Below are positions 48,964 to 58,083 of a stretch of DNA of 64,000 nt, piece after piece. The notes under the pieces are model-generated. The model ran no database searches. It saw nothing but the letters and a program-made list of their open reading frames with translations, and had not been told where the DNA came from. How positions within the stretch are numbered: the first letter of the stretch is position 1; each line of letters begins with the position of its first letter. The translations under genes were made by a program, and so were the position numbers. The stretch is from Enterococcus_G camelliae (lineage in GTDB: Bacteria > Bacillota > Bacilli > Lactobacillales > Enterococcaceae), in the NCBI RefSeq assembly GCF_042685105.1, contig NZ_JBHUMO010000001.1:43484-107483 (forward strand), written 5' to 3'.

Positions 48964-49542
48964 ATGAAAATGATTGTAGGATTAGGAAATCCTGGTAAAA
49001 AATATGAACAGACGAAACACAATATCGGTTTTGCAGTTGTAGATCAACTTGCAAAGAAACAGCAGGTTACGTTCAAAAAAAATCCTTTTGAAGCGGAGGT
49101 TGCCGATTTTTTTGTCAATGGTGAAAAAATTCTACTTGTGAAACCTCAAACGTTTATGAATGAATCTGGCAGAGCCGTTGGACCCTTAATGACGTATTAT
49201 GGCATTTATCCAGAAGAGCTGCTAGTTGTTTATGACGATTTGGATTTACAAATTGGGAAGATTCGTTTGCGACAAAAAGGGAGTGCTGGTGGACATAACG
49301 GCATCAAAAGTATCATCGCTCATTTAAATTCACAAGTATTTAATCGAATCAAAGTCGGGATTGGCCGTCCAAAATGGAATCAAACGGTGGTGCAACACGT
49401 CTTAAATCCCTTTGATAAGGAGGATAGCAAGTTCATTCAGGAAGCTATCGATCAAGCTGTAGAAGCAACAACGGAGTGGATTCAAACGGATGAGTTTGTT
49501 TCGGCGATGAATCATTTTAATAAAAAAGGGGCATCTGAATGA
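48964..49542 (+). CDS. pth: Peptidyl-tRNA hydrolase
   Basis: The 192-residue enzyme releases tRNA from peptidyl-tRNAs that drop off ribosomes. It shows VGLGNPGKKYEQTKHNIGF with the catalytic His, KPQTFMNESG and GSAGGHNGIKSII. The ATG at 48964 gives MKMIVGLGNPG and lies about 10 bp from GGAG; a TTG nine bases earlier is less likely. The stop overlaps the mfd start by 4 bp, the usual pth-mfd arrangement. Confidence 0.96.
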   Translation: MKMIVGLGNPGKKYEQTKHNIGFAVVDQLAKKQQVTFKKNPFEAEVADFFVNGEKILLVKPQTFMNESGRAVGPLMTYYGIYPEELLVVYDDLDLQIGKIRLRQKGSAGGHNGIKSIIAHLNSQVFNRIKVGIGRPKWNQTVVQHVLNPFDKEDSKFIQEAIDQAVEATTEWIQTDEFVSAMNHFNKKGASE

Positions 49543-52500
49543 ATATAGTAGAACTATTGTTGCGAACAGAAGCTGTTGATACTTGGATTCGTCAATTAAG
49601 AGAAGGCATGTCACGACAATTAATTATAGGTTTGGCAGGATCAGCCAAAAATTTGGCAATTGTTGGGGCATTTCACAAATTGGATCAATCAGTAGTCGTG
49701 GTTGTGCCCAATTTGTATTATGCCAATCAATTAGCAGAAGATTTGCGTCATGTGGAGGAACGAGTCTTTGTCTTTCCAGTTGATGAAGTGCTCTCAGCGG
49801 AAATGGCGTTTGCTTCTGCAGATGCCAAAGCGGAACGTGTCGCAACATTAACAGCTATCGCCAATGAGGAAAAAGGAATTTACCTTTTACCTGTCGCGGC
49901 ATTGCGAAAAAAAATTGCGACCAAAACCACTTGGCAAAACGCACAGCTGAAAATCGCTTTAGAGGATGAACTAGATTTGCAGCAATTGCCCAAAAAATTA
50001 GTCCAAATGGGTTTTTCAAGGCAGGCGATGATTGAAAAACCAGGAGATTTTAGTGTGCGAGGCAGCATTATTGACGTGTATCCACTCAATCAGCCCCATC
50101 CCGTCCGAATCGAACTCTTCGATGTAGAGGTGGATTCCATTCGTTATTTCGATGCACAAACACAACGATCACTTGAACAATTAGAAAAAATTGCCATTCA
50201 CCCGACGACCGAACTTATTTTCTCAGCTGAAGATTTTGAATATGGAAAGAAGAAGCTACAGAAATTGTTGGAAAAAAGACTGGCCGTAACGCAAGACAAA
50301 ACGGATCGAACGTTTCTTGCCGATTATTTTGGTCAGTTACTACAATCATGGGATGAAGGCTTAGCGGGAGAAAATCCACAGTTTTATACAGACTTACTTT
50401 ACAAAGACGCTACCACCGTTATGGATTATTTTGACCAAGCCTACTATTTGATGGTAGATGACTATGCTCGGATTATGGAAACCAATCGTGAAATTGAGCG
50501 TGAAGAAGGCGAGTGGCATACCCAAAAAATTGAAGAGTTGCGGTTATTCTCTGAGCAAAAACTAGGGTATAATGTACATGATTTTTTCCAAAAAACAACG
50601 GTACCAACCACCTTTTTCGCATTGTTTCAAAAAGGAATGGGGAATTTACGTTTTCAAGCGATTCACACCATTCAATACCGACCAATGCAACAATTTTTTG
50701 GCCAAATGGGGCTGCTAAAGGCGGAAGTTGATCGTTGGGAAAAACAAGCCCAAACGGTCGTGTTCATCGTTCAATCTGAAGAACAAATGAAAAAGTTGGA
50801 GCAAGAATTTCGGGACCACGACATCTATGCAGTTCAAACGCGTTCTAATCGATTATTCTTAGGGCGTTCACAAATTATACAGGGGTCCCTACAAGCGGGT
50901 TTTGAAATGCCACATGATCAGGTAGTGGTTATAACCGAACGAGAAATTTTTCAAAAAGTCGCTAAACGGCGTGCTCGAAGACAAACTGTATCGAATGCTG
51001 AGCGACTAAAAAGCTACAATGAATTGAAAGTAGGAGACTATGTCGTTCATGAAAACCATGGTATTGGGAAATACATTGGGATGGAAACGCTCGAAGTCGA
51101 TGGTATCCATCAAGACTATCTAACGATTCTTTACCAAAACGATGACAAATTATTTATTCCTGTCACGCAATTAAATATGATTCAAAAGTATGTTGCTTCC
51201 GAATCGAAGACGCCTCGCATTAATAAACTTGGTGGAAGTGAATGGACGAAAACCAAACGGAAAGTCTCTAGTAAAATTGAAGATATTGCGGATGATTTGA
51301 TTCAGTTGTATGCCAAACGGGAAGCAGAAAGAGGGTATGCGTTCGGTCCTGACGACGGGTATCAAAAAGAATTTGAGGATGCCTTTCCCTATTCGGAAAC
51401 CGAAGACCAATTGCGCAGCACAGCCGAAATCAAAAAAGATATGGAAAAAGAAAAACCAATGGATCGCCTACTTGTTGGTGATGTTGGTTTTGGCAAAACG
51501 GAAGTTGCATTACGTGCTGCATTCAAATCAATTAAAGAGAGCAAGCAGGTGGCAATTTTAGTACCAACCACCATTTTGGCACAACAACACTACGAGACAA
51601 TGGTGGACCGATTTCAAGGATTTCCAGTGAATGTCGGTATTTTGAGCCGTTTCCGGACGAAAAGTCAGCAGCAAGAAACCATTGAACAACTGCGACATGG
51701 CCAAATAGATATTGTCGTTGGAACACATCGGTTGCTGTCGCAGGATGTTTCTTTTTCTGATTTAGGCTTATTGGTGATTGATGAAGAACAGCGGTTTGGA
51801 GTAAAACATAAAGAACGGTTGAAGCAGTTACGATCACAAGTCGATGTACTGACGCTGACCGCTACGCCAATTCCCCGTACGTTGCATATGTCAATGTTAG
51901 GGGTACGAGATTTGTCAGTTATCGAAACGCCACCTGAAAATCGCTACCCTATTCAAACCTATGTGATGGAAAGCAATCCAGGAGCAATTCGCGAAGCTAT
52001 TTTAAGGGAGATGGCTCGAGGAGGCCAGGTCTTTTATCTTTACAATCGAGTGGATACAATCGAACGCAAAGTAGATGAATTGCAAGCCTTGGTACCAGAT
52101 GCACGGATTGCCTATGCTCATGGCCAAATGACGGAAATTCAATTAGAAAACACCCTTTTTGACTTTATTGAGGGGGAATATGACCTATTAGTTACTACCA
52201 CGATTATTGAAACGGGTGTGGATATTCCAAATGTGAACACGCTGTTTGTTGAAAATGCTGACTATATGGGGTTGTCAACTCTGTATCAATTACGTGGTCG
52301 AGTAGGGCGAAGTAACCGAGTGGCCTATGCGTATTTTATGTATGAACCGCAAAAAATATTGACGGAAGTAAGTGAAAAACGATTACAGGCAATCAAAGAC
52401 TTTACCGAATTAGGTTCAGGCTTTAAAATTGCGATGCGCGATTTATCAATTCGAGGAGCAGGTAATCTACTAGGTGCGCAACAACACGGTTTCATTGACT

Positions 52501-53078
52501 CGGTTGGATTTGATATGTATGCTCAAATGCTGCAAGAAGCAGTTGAACGCAAACAAGGAAAGAATAGTCAATTACAGAAGACCAATGTGGAAATTGATTT
52601 GGGACTGGATGCATATTTGCCATCATTCTACATTGAAGATGAACGACAAAAAATCGAGATTTACAAACGCATTCGGGAACTAGCGAGCATGGCTGAACTC
52701 GATGAATTACAGGATGATTTGCTTGATCGCTTTGGTGAATACCCGGATGAAGTCGCACACTTACTCGTGATTGGTGAAATAAAAATGAATGCGGATCGTT
52801 CTTTAGTAGAGTCCATCCGAAAACAACAACTGACAATTACCTTCTTATTAAGTAAGGTGGGTACCAAAAACTATACCGTAGAACAGCTATTTGAAGCGTT
52901 AGCTAAAACGAAATTGAAAGCGACCCTAGGCATTGAAAAAGAAAAAATGACCATCAGATTGCAATTACCAAAAGACATGAAAGAAATGGTTTGGTTACAA
53001 GAAATTGCTGCATTTGTTCGTGCGTTACGAGATATTCGCTACCAAGAAAAGGGACAAAAAATGTCCTTGCAGTCATAG
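49539..53078 (+). CDS. mfd: Transcription-repair coupling factor Mfd
   Basis: A full-length 1179-residue Mfd, which removes stalled RNA polymerase and recruits UvrA. In order: UvrB-like N-terminal domains, a CarD-like RNA polymerase-interacting domain (KVGDYVVHENHGIGKYIGME, about 490-510), a RecG-like translocase with Walker A GDVGFGKTE (from Gly647) and DEEQ box (Asp748), a GRVGRSNRVAYAY motif, and a C-terminal TRCF domain. It starts inside the pth stop (ATGA). Confidence 0.97.
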   Translation: MNIVELLLRTEAVDTWIRQLREGMSRQLIIGLAGSAKNLAIVGAFHKLDQSVVVVVPNLYYANQLAEDLRHVEERVFVFPVDEVLSAEMAFASADAKAERVATLTAIANEEKGIYLLPVAALRKKIATKTTWQNAQLKIALEDELDLQQLPKKLVQMGFSRQAMIEKPGDFSVRGSIIDVYPLNQPHPVRIELFDVEVDSIRYFDAQTQRSLEQLEKIAIHPTTELIFSAEDFEYGKKKLQKLLEKRLAVTQDKTDRTFLADYFGQLLQSWDEGLAGENPQFYTDLLYKDATTVMDYFDQAYYLMVDDYARIMETNREIEREEGEWHTQKIEELRLFSEQKLGYNVHDFFQKTTVPTTFFALFQKGMGNLRFQAIHTIQYRPMQQFFGQMGLLKAEVDRWEKQAQTVVFIVQSEEQMKKLEQEFRDHDIYAVQTRSNRLFLGRSQIIQGSLQAGFEMPHDQVVVITEREIFQKVAKRRARRQTVSNAERLKSYNELKVGDYVVHENHGIGKYIGMETLEVDGIHQDYLTILYQNDDKLFIPVTQLNMIQKYVASESKTPRINKLGGSEWTKTKRKVSSKIEDIADDLIQLYAKREAERGYAFGPDDGYQKEFEDAFPYSETEDQLRSTAEIKKDMEKEKPMDRLLVGDVGFGKTEVALRAAFKSIKESKQVAILVPTTILAQQHYETMVDRFQGFPVNVGILSRFRTKSQQQETIEQLRHGQIDIVVGTHRLLSQDVSFSDLGLLVIDEEQRFGVKHKERLKQLRSQVDVLTLTATPIPRTLHMSMLGVRDLSVIETPPENRYPIQTYVMESNPGAIREAILREMARGGQVFYLYNRVDTIERKVDELQALVPDARIAYAHGQMTEIQLENTLFDFIEGEYDLLVTTTIIETGVDIPNVNTLFVENADYMGLSTLYQLRGRVGRSNRVAYAYFMYEPQKILTEVSEKRLQAIKDFTELGSGFKIAMRDLSIRGAGNLLGAQQHGFIDSVGFDMYAQMLQEAVERKQGKNSQLQKTNVEIDLGLDAYLPSFYIEDERQKIEIYKRIRELASMAELDELQDDLLDRFGEYPDEVAHLLVIGEIKMNADRSLVESIRKQQLTITFLLSKVGTKNYTVEQLFEALAKTKLKATLGIEKEKMTIRLQLPKDMKEMVWLQEIAAFVRALRDIRYQEKGQKMSLQS

Positions 53079-53094
53079 AAAGGGGCAGAAATGA

Positions 53095-54681
53095 ATGGAA
53101 AAAAGACAGATTCATTCATTGGTCAGAGGGGCATTTGTGCTTACCTTGGCTTCTTTCTTTGCAAAATTACTTAGTGCGGTTTACCGAGTCCCGTTTCAAA
53201 ATCTGGCGGGTGACCGAGGCTTTTATGTCTACCAACAAATCTATCCCATTTATGGCATTGCAATGACGATTGCCTTGACGAGTATTCCTCAGTTTCTATC
53301 TAAATTACTTGTCGGACAATCGCCATTAGAAAAACGAACCATTTTGCGGACCTACTTCTCATTTATTGCTGCTCTCTCCTTTTTAACTTGGCTTTTTTTC
53401 ATGGTGACGAGTAAATGGCTGGCTTTGGGAATGGGGGATGGCCAATTAGCACCGTTAATTCGAGTGACCTCATTTACCTTTTTATTGATTCCATTTCTCG
53501 CATTTTACCGAGGAAGCTTTCAGGGAGACCTTTATATGGTACCTACTGCTGTCTCGCAAATTGTGGAACAAATCGTTCGCGTTGGGATTATTTTGCTTGC
53601 TGCTTGGGGATTTGTAGTATTTGACTATTCTGTTTACCGTGTTGGGGAATATGCGCTATCAGGCTCGTTGTTTGGTGGGCTTGTAGCATGGATGGTCTTA
53701 GCACACTATCATCGAAAAATGACCGGAAGCACCTTGCATTTTACTCGGCTTTTGGCTATAAAAAGACCAACGCGTAAGGCGCGAATACGATTTTACCGTG
53801 AAGCGGGAATGCTAACCGTTTTTAGTGCATTGCTAATCTTATTTCAGCTAATTGATTCCTTTTTTGTTGTGAATGGCTTAATCTTTTCCGGGGTTTCGAA
53901 AGAAGTCGCGCAATTATCTAAAGGGGTCTATGATCGAGGACAGCCACTTGTCCAATTAGGTTTGGTTGTAGCAGGGGCATTAGGGACTAGCTTTTTGCCT
54001 GCTCTGACCGAATATTTGCGGACGCAAAAGTTTGCAAAATTTCGATTTTCTGCAATGATGTATTTACGATTGACTGTCTCACTTTCTTTGGCGGCTTCTT
54101 TTGGGCTAGCGTTACTTATGCCGTTCATTAATTATACATTGTTTAAAGATTTTCAAGGGACATGGACATTGGTTTTATTTGTCTTTGCTATTGCGTTTAT
54201 GGCGGTGATTCAAGCCTTCCAAAGCATTGAACAGAGTAGAAACAAAGTGTTAGCATCCTTTAAAGCAGCGGTTTGTGGCTGCGTCATAAAGTTTTGTACA
54301 ACGGGAGTCTTAACGGCTCTATTTGGTACAATTGGTGCAAGTCTCTCGACCTTGCTTGGCTTGGCGTTCGTCTTTGGAACATTCTTACATTTTGATGAAT
54401 TGCAATTACACCAATTTTGGAGCCAACGAAAATTCGGATGGCGTTTAGTTGGAGCGTTGGTCGGAATGGTAGGGGTACTGTTTCTCTATGATGGCATGTG
54501 GTTTTTGATTTTACCTGAAAAATGGCATCGCAGTACAACCTTAATGGTGAGTATTGGTGGTGTGGGAATAGGGGCTATTACATTTGTCACACTTGCATTA
54601 AAATTGAAAGTTTTCACCATTCGTGAATGGTTATTTATTCCATTTGGTGAGAAACTATTACGAATAGGAGTGAAGAAATGA
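53095..54681 (+). CDS. MurJ/SpoVB-type polysaccharide biosynthesis membrane protein
   Basis: The 528-residue protein has about fourteen membrane segments and belongs to the MOP superfamily branch of SpoVB/YabM/YtgP. It begins LVRGAFVLTLASFFAKLLSAVYRVPF, in two pieces the typical start of the family. Members flip lipid-linked cell-wall precursors or related lipids; which cargo this one moves is not known, and another MurJ may exist elsewhere. Its place between mfd and the S4-domain gene matches yabM of B. subtilis. It overlaps the next gene by 4 bp. Confidence 0.9.
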   Translation: MEKRQIHSLVRGAFVLTLASFFAKLLSAVYRVPFQNLAGDRGFYVYQQIYPIYGIAMTIALTSIPQFLSKLLVGQSPLEKRTILRTYFSFIAALSFLTWLFFMVTSKWLALGMGDGQLAPLIRVTSFTFLLIPFLAFYRGSFQGDLYMVPTAVSQIVEQIVRVGIILLAAWGFVVFDYSVYRVGEYALSGSLFGGLVAWMVLAHYHRKMTGSTLHFTRLLAIKRPTRKARIRFYREAGMLTVFSALLILFQLIDSFFVVNGLIFSGVSKEVAQLSKGVYDRGQPLVQLGLVVAGALGTSFLPALTEYLRTQKFAKFRFSAMMYLRLTVSLSLAASFGLALLMPFINYTLFKDFQGTWTLVLFVFAIAFMAVIQAFQSIEQSRNKVLASFKAAVCGCVIKFCTTGVLTALFGTIGASLSTLLGLAFVFGTFLHFDELQLHQFWSQRKFGWRLVGALVGMVGVLFLYDGMWFLILPEKWHRSTTLMVSIGGVGIGAITFVTLALKLKVFTIREWLFIPFGEKLLRIGVKK

Positions 54682-54938
54682 GAATTGATAAGTTTTTAAA
54701 AATCTCGCGTTTGATTAAACGGCGGTCGGTTGCTAAAGAGGTGACAGACAAAGGTAGGGTTCAATTGAATGGAAAATTAGCGAAATCTAGCAGCATGGTA
54801 AAAGTTGGGGATACCATTCAAATTCAATTTGGAAATCGAATTGTGAAAGTCAAAGTGGAAAAATTACAAGAATCAACGAAAAAAGAAGATGCGAGCGCGA
54901 TGTATACGCTTCTTTCAGATGAACGAATATCAAGCTAA
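54678..54938 (+). CDS. rqcP: S4-domain RNA-binding protein RqcP (YabO/HslR-like)
   Basis: An 86-residue protein made mostly of one S4 domain: MRIDKFLKISRLIKRRSVAKE, then GRVQLNGKLAKSSSMVKVGD. The B. subtilis homologue RqcP (YabO) works with RqcH to add alanine tails on stalled nascent chains in the 50S subunit. The start overlaps the upstream membrane protein gene (ATGA). Position before divIC is conserved in Bacillus. Confidence 0.92.
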   Translation: MRIDKFLKISRLIKRRSVAKEVTDKGRVQLNGKLAKSSSMVKVGDTIQIQFGNRIVKVKVEKLQESTKKEDASAMYTLLSDERISS

Positions 54939-54977
54939 TTGCTGGTTTGATTTCATGAAAAGATGTTTGCAATATTG

Positions 54978-55007
54978 TTAGACAAGTGATTCTGATGTTG
55001 GTATAAT
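54978..55007 (+). promoter_or_regulatory. Candidate promoter of divIC
   Basis: TTAGAC (54978-54983), an 18-bp spacer and consensus TATAAT (55002-55007) with a TGG extension. Confidence 0.65.
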
Positions 55008-55040
55008 GAAAAGGACAATCAAGGGACTGGGGCGAGTGGA

Positions 55041-55445
55041 TTGAAAAAGCAAAACAAGAATAATGTAGCCTATCTGCCAACAAATTTTGCCAAAGAACAA
55101 TACGCAAATTATGCGAAGCAGCAACGACAAGTTATTTTTCGTCGAAGACGTTTGGCTGTTATTTGTACAATCGGTGTGTTGGCGCTAATTAGTGTCGGTT
55201 ATAGTTTAATGCGGGATTATGCACGATTAGCCACATTGAATACCTATAAACAAGAGACGCTTGTCGAGCAAAAAAAAGTAAATAAAGAAGTGAAGCAACT
55301 AAAATCAGATGTCGCATTACTAGAAGACGATGATTACGTTGCAAAGTTAGCACGTAGTCGGTACTTTTATTCGAAAGACGGCGAAATCAACTTTAAAATA
55401 CCTGATTCAGATAGCCAAACACCAACCAAGTCTAGTGATAAATAA
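55041..55445 (+). CDS. divIC: Septum formation initiator protein DivIC
   Basis: The 134-residue bitopic protein has a basic cytoplasmic N-terminus, one membrane helix (about residues 38-56) and an extracellular coiled coil (ETLVEQKKVNKEVKQLKSDV) followed by the DYVAKLARSRYFYSKDGE segment of the DivIC/FtsB family. It joins FtsL and DivIB at the division septum. The start appears to be TTG at 55041 with a poor ribosome site, which would keep expression low; no better ATG is present. Confidence 0.9.
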   Translation: MKKQNKNNVAYLPTNFAKEQYANYAKQQRQVIFRRRRLAVICTIGVLALISVGYSLMRDYARLATLNTYKQETLVEQKKVNKEVKQLKSDVALLEDDDYVAKLARSRYFYSKDGEINFKIPDSDSQTPTKSSDK

Positions 55446-55513
55446 GTCATCATTGCACATATTTGTGACGATGGAATATAAAAGGGTAATAAATTAGGAG
55501 GAACACATTTTTT

Positions 55514-55972
55514 ATGTCAATCGAAGTTGGAGCAAAAGTACCAGGAAAAGTTTCAGGAATTACCAATTTTGGTGCATTCATTGATTTAGGATCTGGCAAG
55601 ACGGGTCTTGTTCATATTAGTGAAGTGTCAAATGGCTTTGTCAAAGATATCAACGAAGTGTTGAAAGTTGGCGATGAAGTGACTGTATTAGTGACGAATA
55701 TTGGCGCTGATGGTAAAATCGGCTTGTCTATTCGTAAGGCCGAAGATCGCCCACAAGAAGAAAAACGCGATTTTCCCAAAAAAGATTTTCATAAAGCGGG
55801 ACCTAAGAAACCGTTCAATCGCAATCAAGGAAATCAAAATGCAGCAAATAATTCGAAACAAGACTTCGACTCATTGATGTCTTCTTTTTTGAAGGATAGT
55901 GACGATCGTCTTTCTTCATTAAGAAGAAATACTGAAGGAAAACGCGGAGGTCGCGGAGGTCGTCGTAGTTAG
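55514..55972 (+). CDS. yabR: S1-domain RNA-binding protein (YabR/CvfD-like)
   Basis: A 152-residue protein with an N-terminal S1 domain (VPGKVSGITNFGAFIDLGSG, then KTGLVHISEVS; about 7-75) and a basic, Asn/Lys/Arg-rich tail ending in GGRGGRR-like repeats, which also bind RNA. Homologues are known as general stress protein 13 or CvfD and affect translation or virulence regulation. AGGAGG lies 12 bp before the ATG, rather far. A strong terminator follows. Confidence 0.9.
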   Translation: MSIEVGAKVPGKVSGITNFGAFIDLGSGKTGLVHISEVSNGFVKDINEVLKVGDEVTVLVTNIGADGKIGLSIRKAEDRPQEEKRDFPKKDFHKAGPKKPFNRNQGNQNAANNSKQDFDSLMSSFLKDSDDRLSSLRRNTEGKRGGRGGRRS

Positions 55973-55992
55973 TCAGTATCAAAGGATAATGT

Positions 55993-56048
55993 TAAGGTTG
56001 AGCCTTGCTTATTGACAGCAAGTGCTCAACCTTCTTTTTTGATTGGGG
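55993..56048 (+). terminator. Terminator between yabR and tilS
   Basis: AAGGTTGAGC (55993-56002) pairs with GCTCAACCTT (56033-56042), with a second TTGC/GCAA step inside, then T residues. tilS begins 9 bp later. Confidence 0.9.
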
Positions 56049-56056
56049 GTGTGTAA

Positions 56057-57448
56057 ATGGATGCACGAGAGATGCAAAGAACATTTGGCAAACAACAAGC
56101 TTGGTTGCAAGAATACCCGGTTTTGCTAGCCGTCTCAACCGGAGTCGACTCAATGGTTTTACTCGATTTGATGCTAGCAAATTGGAATTTTTCACGACAA
56201 CGACTAGCCGTTGCGCATGTGAATCACCAACTGCGTCCGGAAAGTGTCCAGGAAGCTCGGTTTTTAAGAGCATATTGCGCCCAGCGAAAAATTCCTTATT
56301 TTCAAGCGAATTGGGAGCCTACGCTGACCAATGTAGAAGGCAATGCGCGGCAATTTCGATATGCTTTTTTTCAATCAATCATGAACGAAAAGGGATACAA
56401 GGTATTGTTGACTGCTCACCATAGTGATGACCAGGTTGAAACCATGATAATGAAGGCCGTTCGAGATGGTCAAGTATCCGCTTTGAAAGGAATTGTACCT
56501 AGCCAAGCATTTGCCGATGAAGGACAGTTGGTTCGTCCGTTATTGTCTTATGAAAAAGCAACTCTTTACAACTATGCAAAAGAGCGCCAACTTATCTTTT
56601 TTGAGGATAATACCAATGAAGAACTGACGTATTTTCGCAATCGGATTCGGCATCAAGTTCTGCCAATCCTAAAAGAGGAACAACCGCAACTCGCGAAACA
56701 GTTTCAACAAATTGCTAATCAAGTCATACATAGAGAAGCGTTACTCGAAGAACTATCCTGGGAAAAAGGAAAACAACTTTTCCACCCATCCGATAATGGA
56801 TGGTCGATAACGTTGTCTCAACTTAATGAACATTCAAAACTGGAGCAAATGTATTTATTTGAAAAAGCAGCACATACCTTTAGAAAAACAACGGGTTTGA
56901 ATCTTTCTCAAAAGCAAATTGATCAAACCTTGCGCCTTCTATGCAATGCGCACAAACCACAATGGACAATGGACATTGGCCAGGAATGGATTATTAGGCG
57001 GGCGTATGACTATCTGTACATTGAAAGAAATTTAGAGCAAACGGAGATGGCGAAATCGTATTCTCTGATGGAAGATACTCAATTTTTTTTATCTGATCAT
57101 CAATGGATTGGTCTTTTACCTACACCAATCGATGAAAAGCTCATCCCTAAAGAACTATGTGAGTGGCAAACGGTTTGTCTACCGCTTGCGTCAACGGTCA
57201 CGCTTCCACTAGAAGTTCGGAAACGAAAGAATGGTGATCGATTGAAACTGACCCCCGCATTAACCAAGCGTTTGTCTCGTTGGTTGATTGATCATAAAAT
57301 TCCGCAAAAACAGCGTGATGAGGGGTGGGTTGTTTTAGATTCTACTAAGAATGAATTGGCTTTTTTTCCTTTTTTTCATTCCTATTTGAGTATTGAGAGA
57401 GAAACTGATAAAATACGGTACGTACTTCTCTATAAATACCGGAAGTAA
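56057..57448 (+). CDS. tilS: tRNA(Ile)-lysidine synthase
   Basis: The 463-residue N-type ATP pyrophosphatase adds lysine to the wobble C of tRNA-Ile(CAU) so that it reads AUA. The PP-loop is at residues 27-32 and reads STGVDS rather than SGGxDS, a variant I remember from lactic acid bacteria. HVNHQLRPES and the LTAHHSDDQVETMIMK segments follow, and the C-terminal tRNA-binding domain is complete. It starts right after a terminator, so it needs read-through or an internal promoter that I do not see. Confidence 0.95.
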   Translation: MDAREMQRTFGKQQAWLQEYPVLLAVSTGVDSMVLLDLMLANWNFSRQRLAVAHVNHQLRPESVQEARFLRAYCAQRKIPYFQANWEPTLTNVEGNARQFRYAFFQSIMNEKGYKVLLTAHHSDDQVETMIMKAVRDGQVSALKGIVPSQAFADEGQLVRPLLSYEKATLYNYAKERQLIFFEDNTNEELTYFRNRIRHQVLPILKEEQPQLAKQFQQIANQVIHREALLEELSWEKGKQLFHPSDNGWSITLSQLNEHSKLEQMYLFEKAAHTFRKTTGLNLSQKQIDQTLRLLCNAHKPQWTMDIGQEWIIRRAYDYLYIERNLEQTEMAKSYSLMEDTQFFLSDHQWIGLLPTPIDEKLIPKELCEWQTVCLPLASTVTLPLEVRKRKNGDRLKLTPALTKRLSRWLIDHKIPQKQRDEGWVVLDSTKNELAFFPFFHSYLSIERETDKIRYVLLYKYRK

Positions 57449-57466
57449 CTTTGAAAGGAGAACCTT

Positions 57467-58009
57467 ATGTTAGACAAAGATATTGAAAAAATACTCATTA
57501 CAAGAGAACAAATTCAAGCACGTTGCGCAGAGCTAGGAAAACGATTATCAGAAGAATATCAGGATAAAAATCCTCTTGTGGTGGGGGTGCTAAAAGGCGC
57601 AGTTCCATTTATGGCTGATATTGTCCGTGAAATGGATTGTTATTTGGAACTCGATTTTTTAGATGTTTCTAGTTACGGAAATGCAACGGTGTCTTCCGGA
57701 GAAGTAAAAATTTTAAAAGATTTGGATACAAATGTTGAGGGACGCGATTTGTTGATTGTGGAAGATATTATTGATAGTGGTAGAACACTAGCTTATCTTG
57801 TGGATTTATTTAAATATCGCAAAGCGAAGTCCGTGCAAATCGTTACATTGCTCGACAAACCTGAAGGACGAGTTGTCCCAATTGAGGCAAATTATGTTGG
57901 ATTTGATGTACCAAATGAGTTTGTAGTTGGCTATGGCCTAGACTATGCGGAACAGTATCGTAACCTTCCATATGTTGGTGTATTAAAACCATCAGTTTAC
58001 CAATCATAA
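57467..58009 (+). CDS. hpt: Hypoxanthine-guanine phosphoribosyltransferase
   Basis: A 180-residue purine salvage enzyme that makes IMP or GMP from hypoxanthine or guanine and PRPP. The PRPP-binding signature is LLIVEDIIDSGRTLAYL, and the early VVGVLKGAVPFMADI and SSYGN segments are standard. AAAGGAG precedes the ATG, 18 bp after tilS. The tilS-hpt-ftsH order is conserved across Firmicutes. Confidence 0.96.
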   Translation: MLDKDIEKILITREQIQARCAELGKRLSEEYQDKNPLVVGVLKGAVPFMADIVREMDCYLELDFLDVSSYGNATVSSGEVKILKDLDTNVEGRDLLIVEDIIDSGRTLAYLVDLFKYRKAKSVQIVTLLDKPEGRVVPIEANYVGFDVPNEFVVGYGLDYAEQYRNLPYVGVLKPSVYQS

Positions 58010-58033
58010 TCAATCATAAATTCTGATCAAATG

Positions 58034-58042
58034 TGATACAAT
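58034..58042 (+). promoter_or_regulatory. Extended -10 promoter of ftsH
   Basis: TGATACAAT (58034-58042) is an extended -10, with no strong -35 visible. It lies 41 bp before the preferred ftsH start. Confidence 0.55.
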
Positions 58043-58083
58043 GGAAAGGTCAGATAAAGACAAAAAAGGCAAGGAGGGGCCGC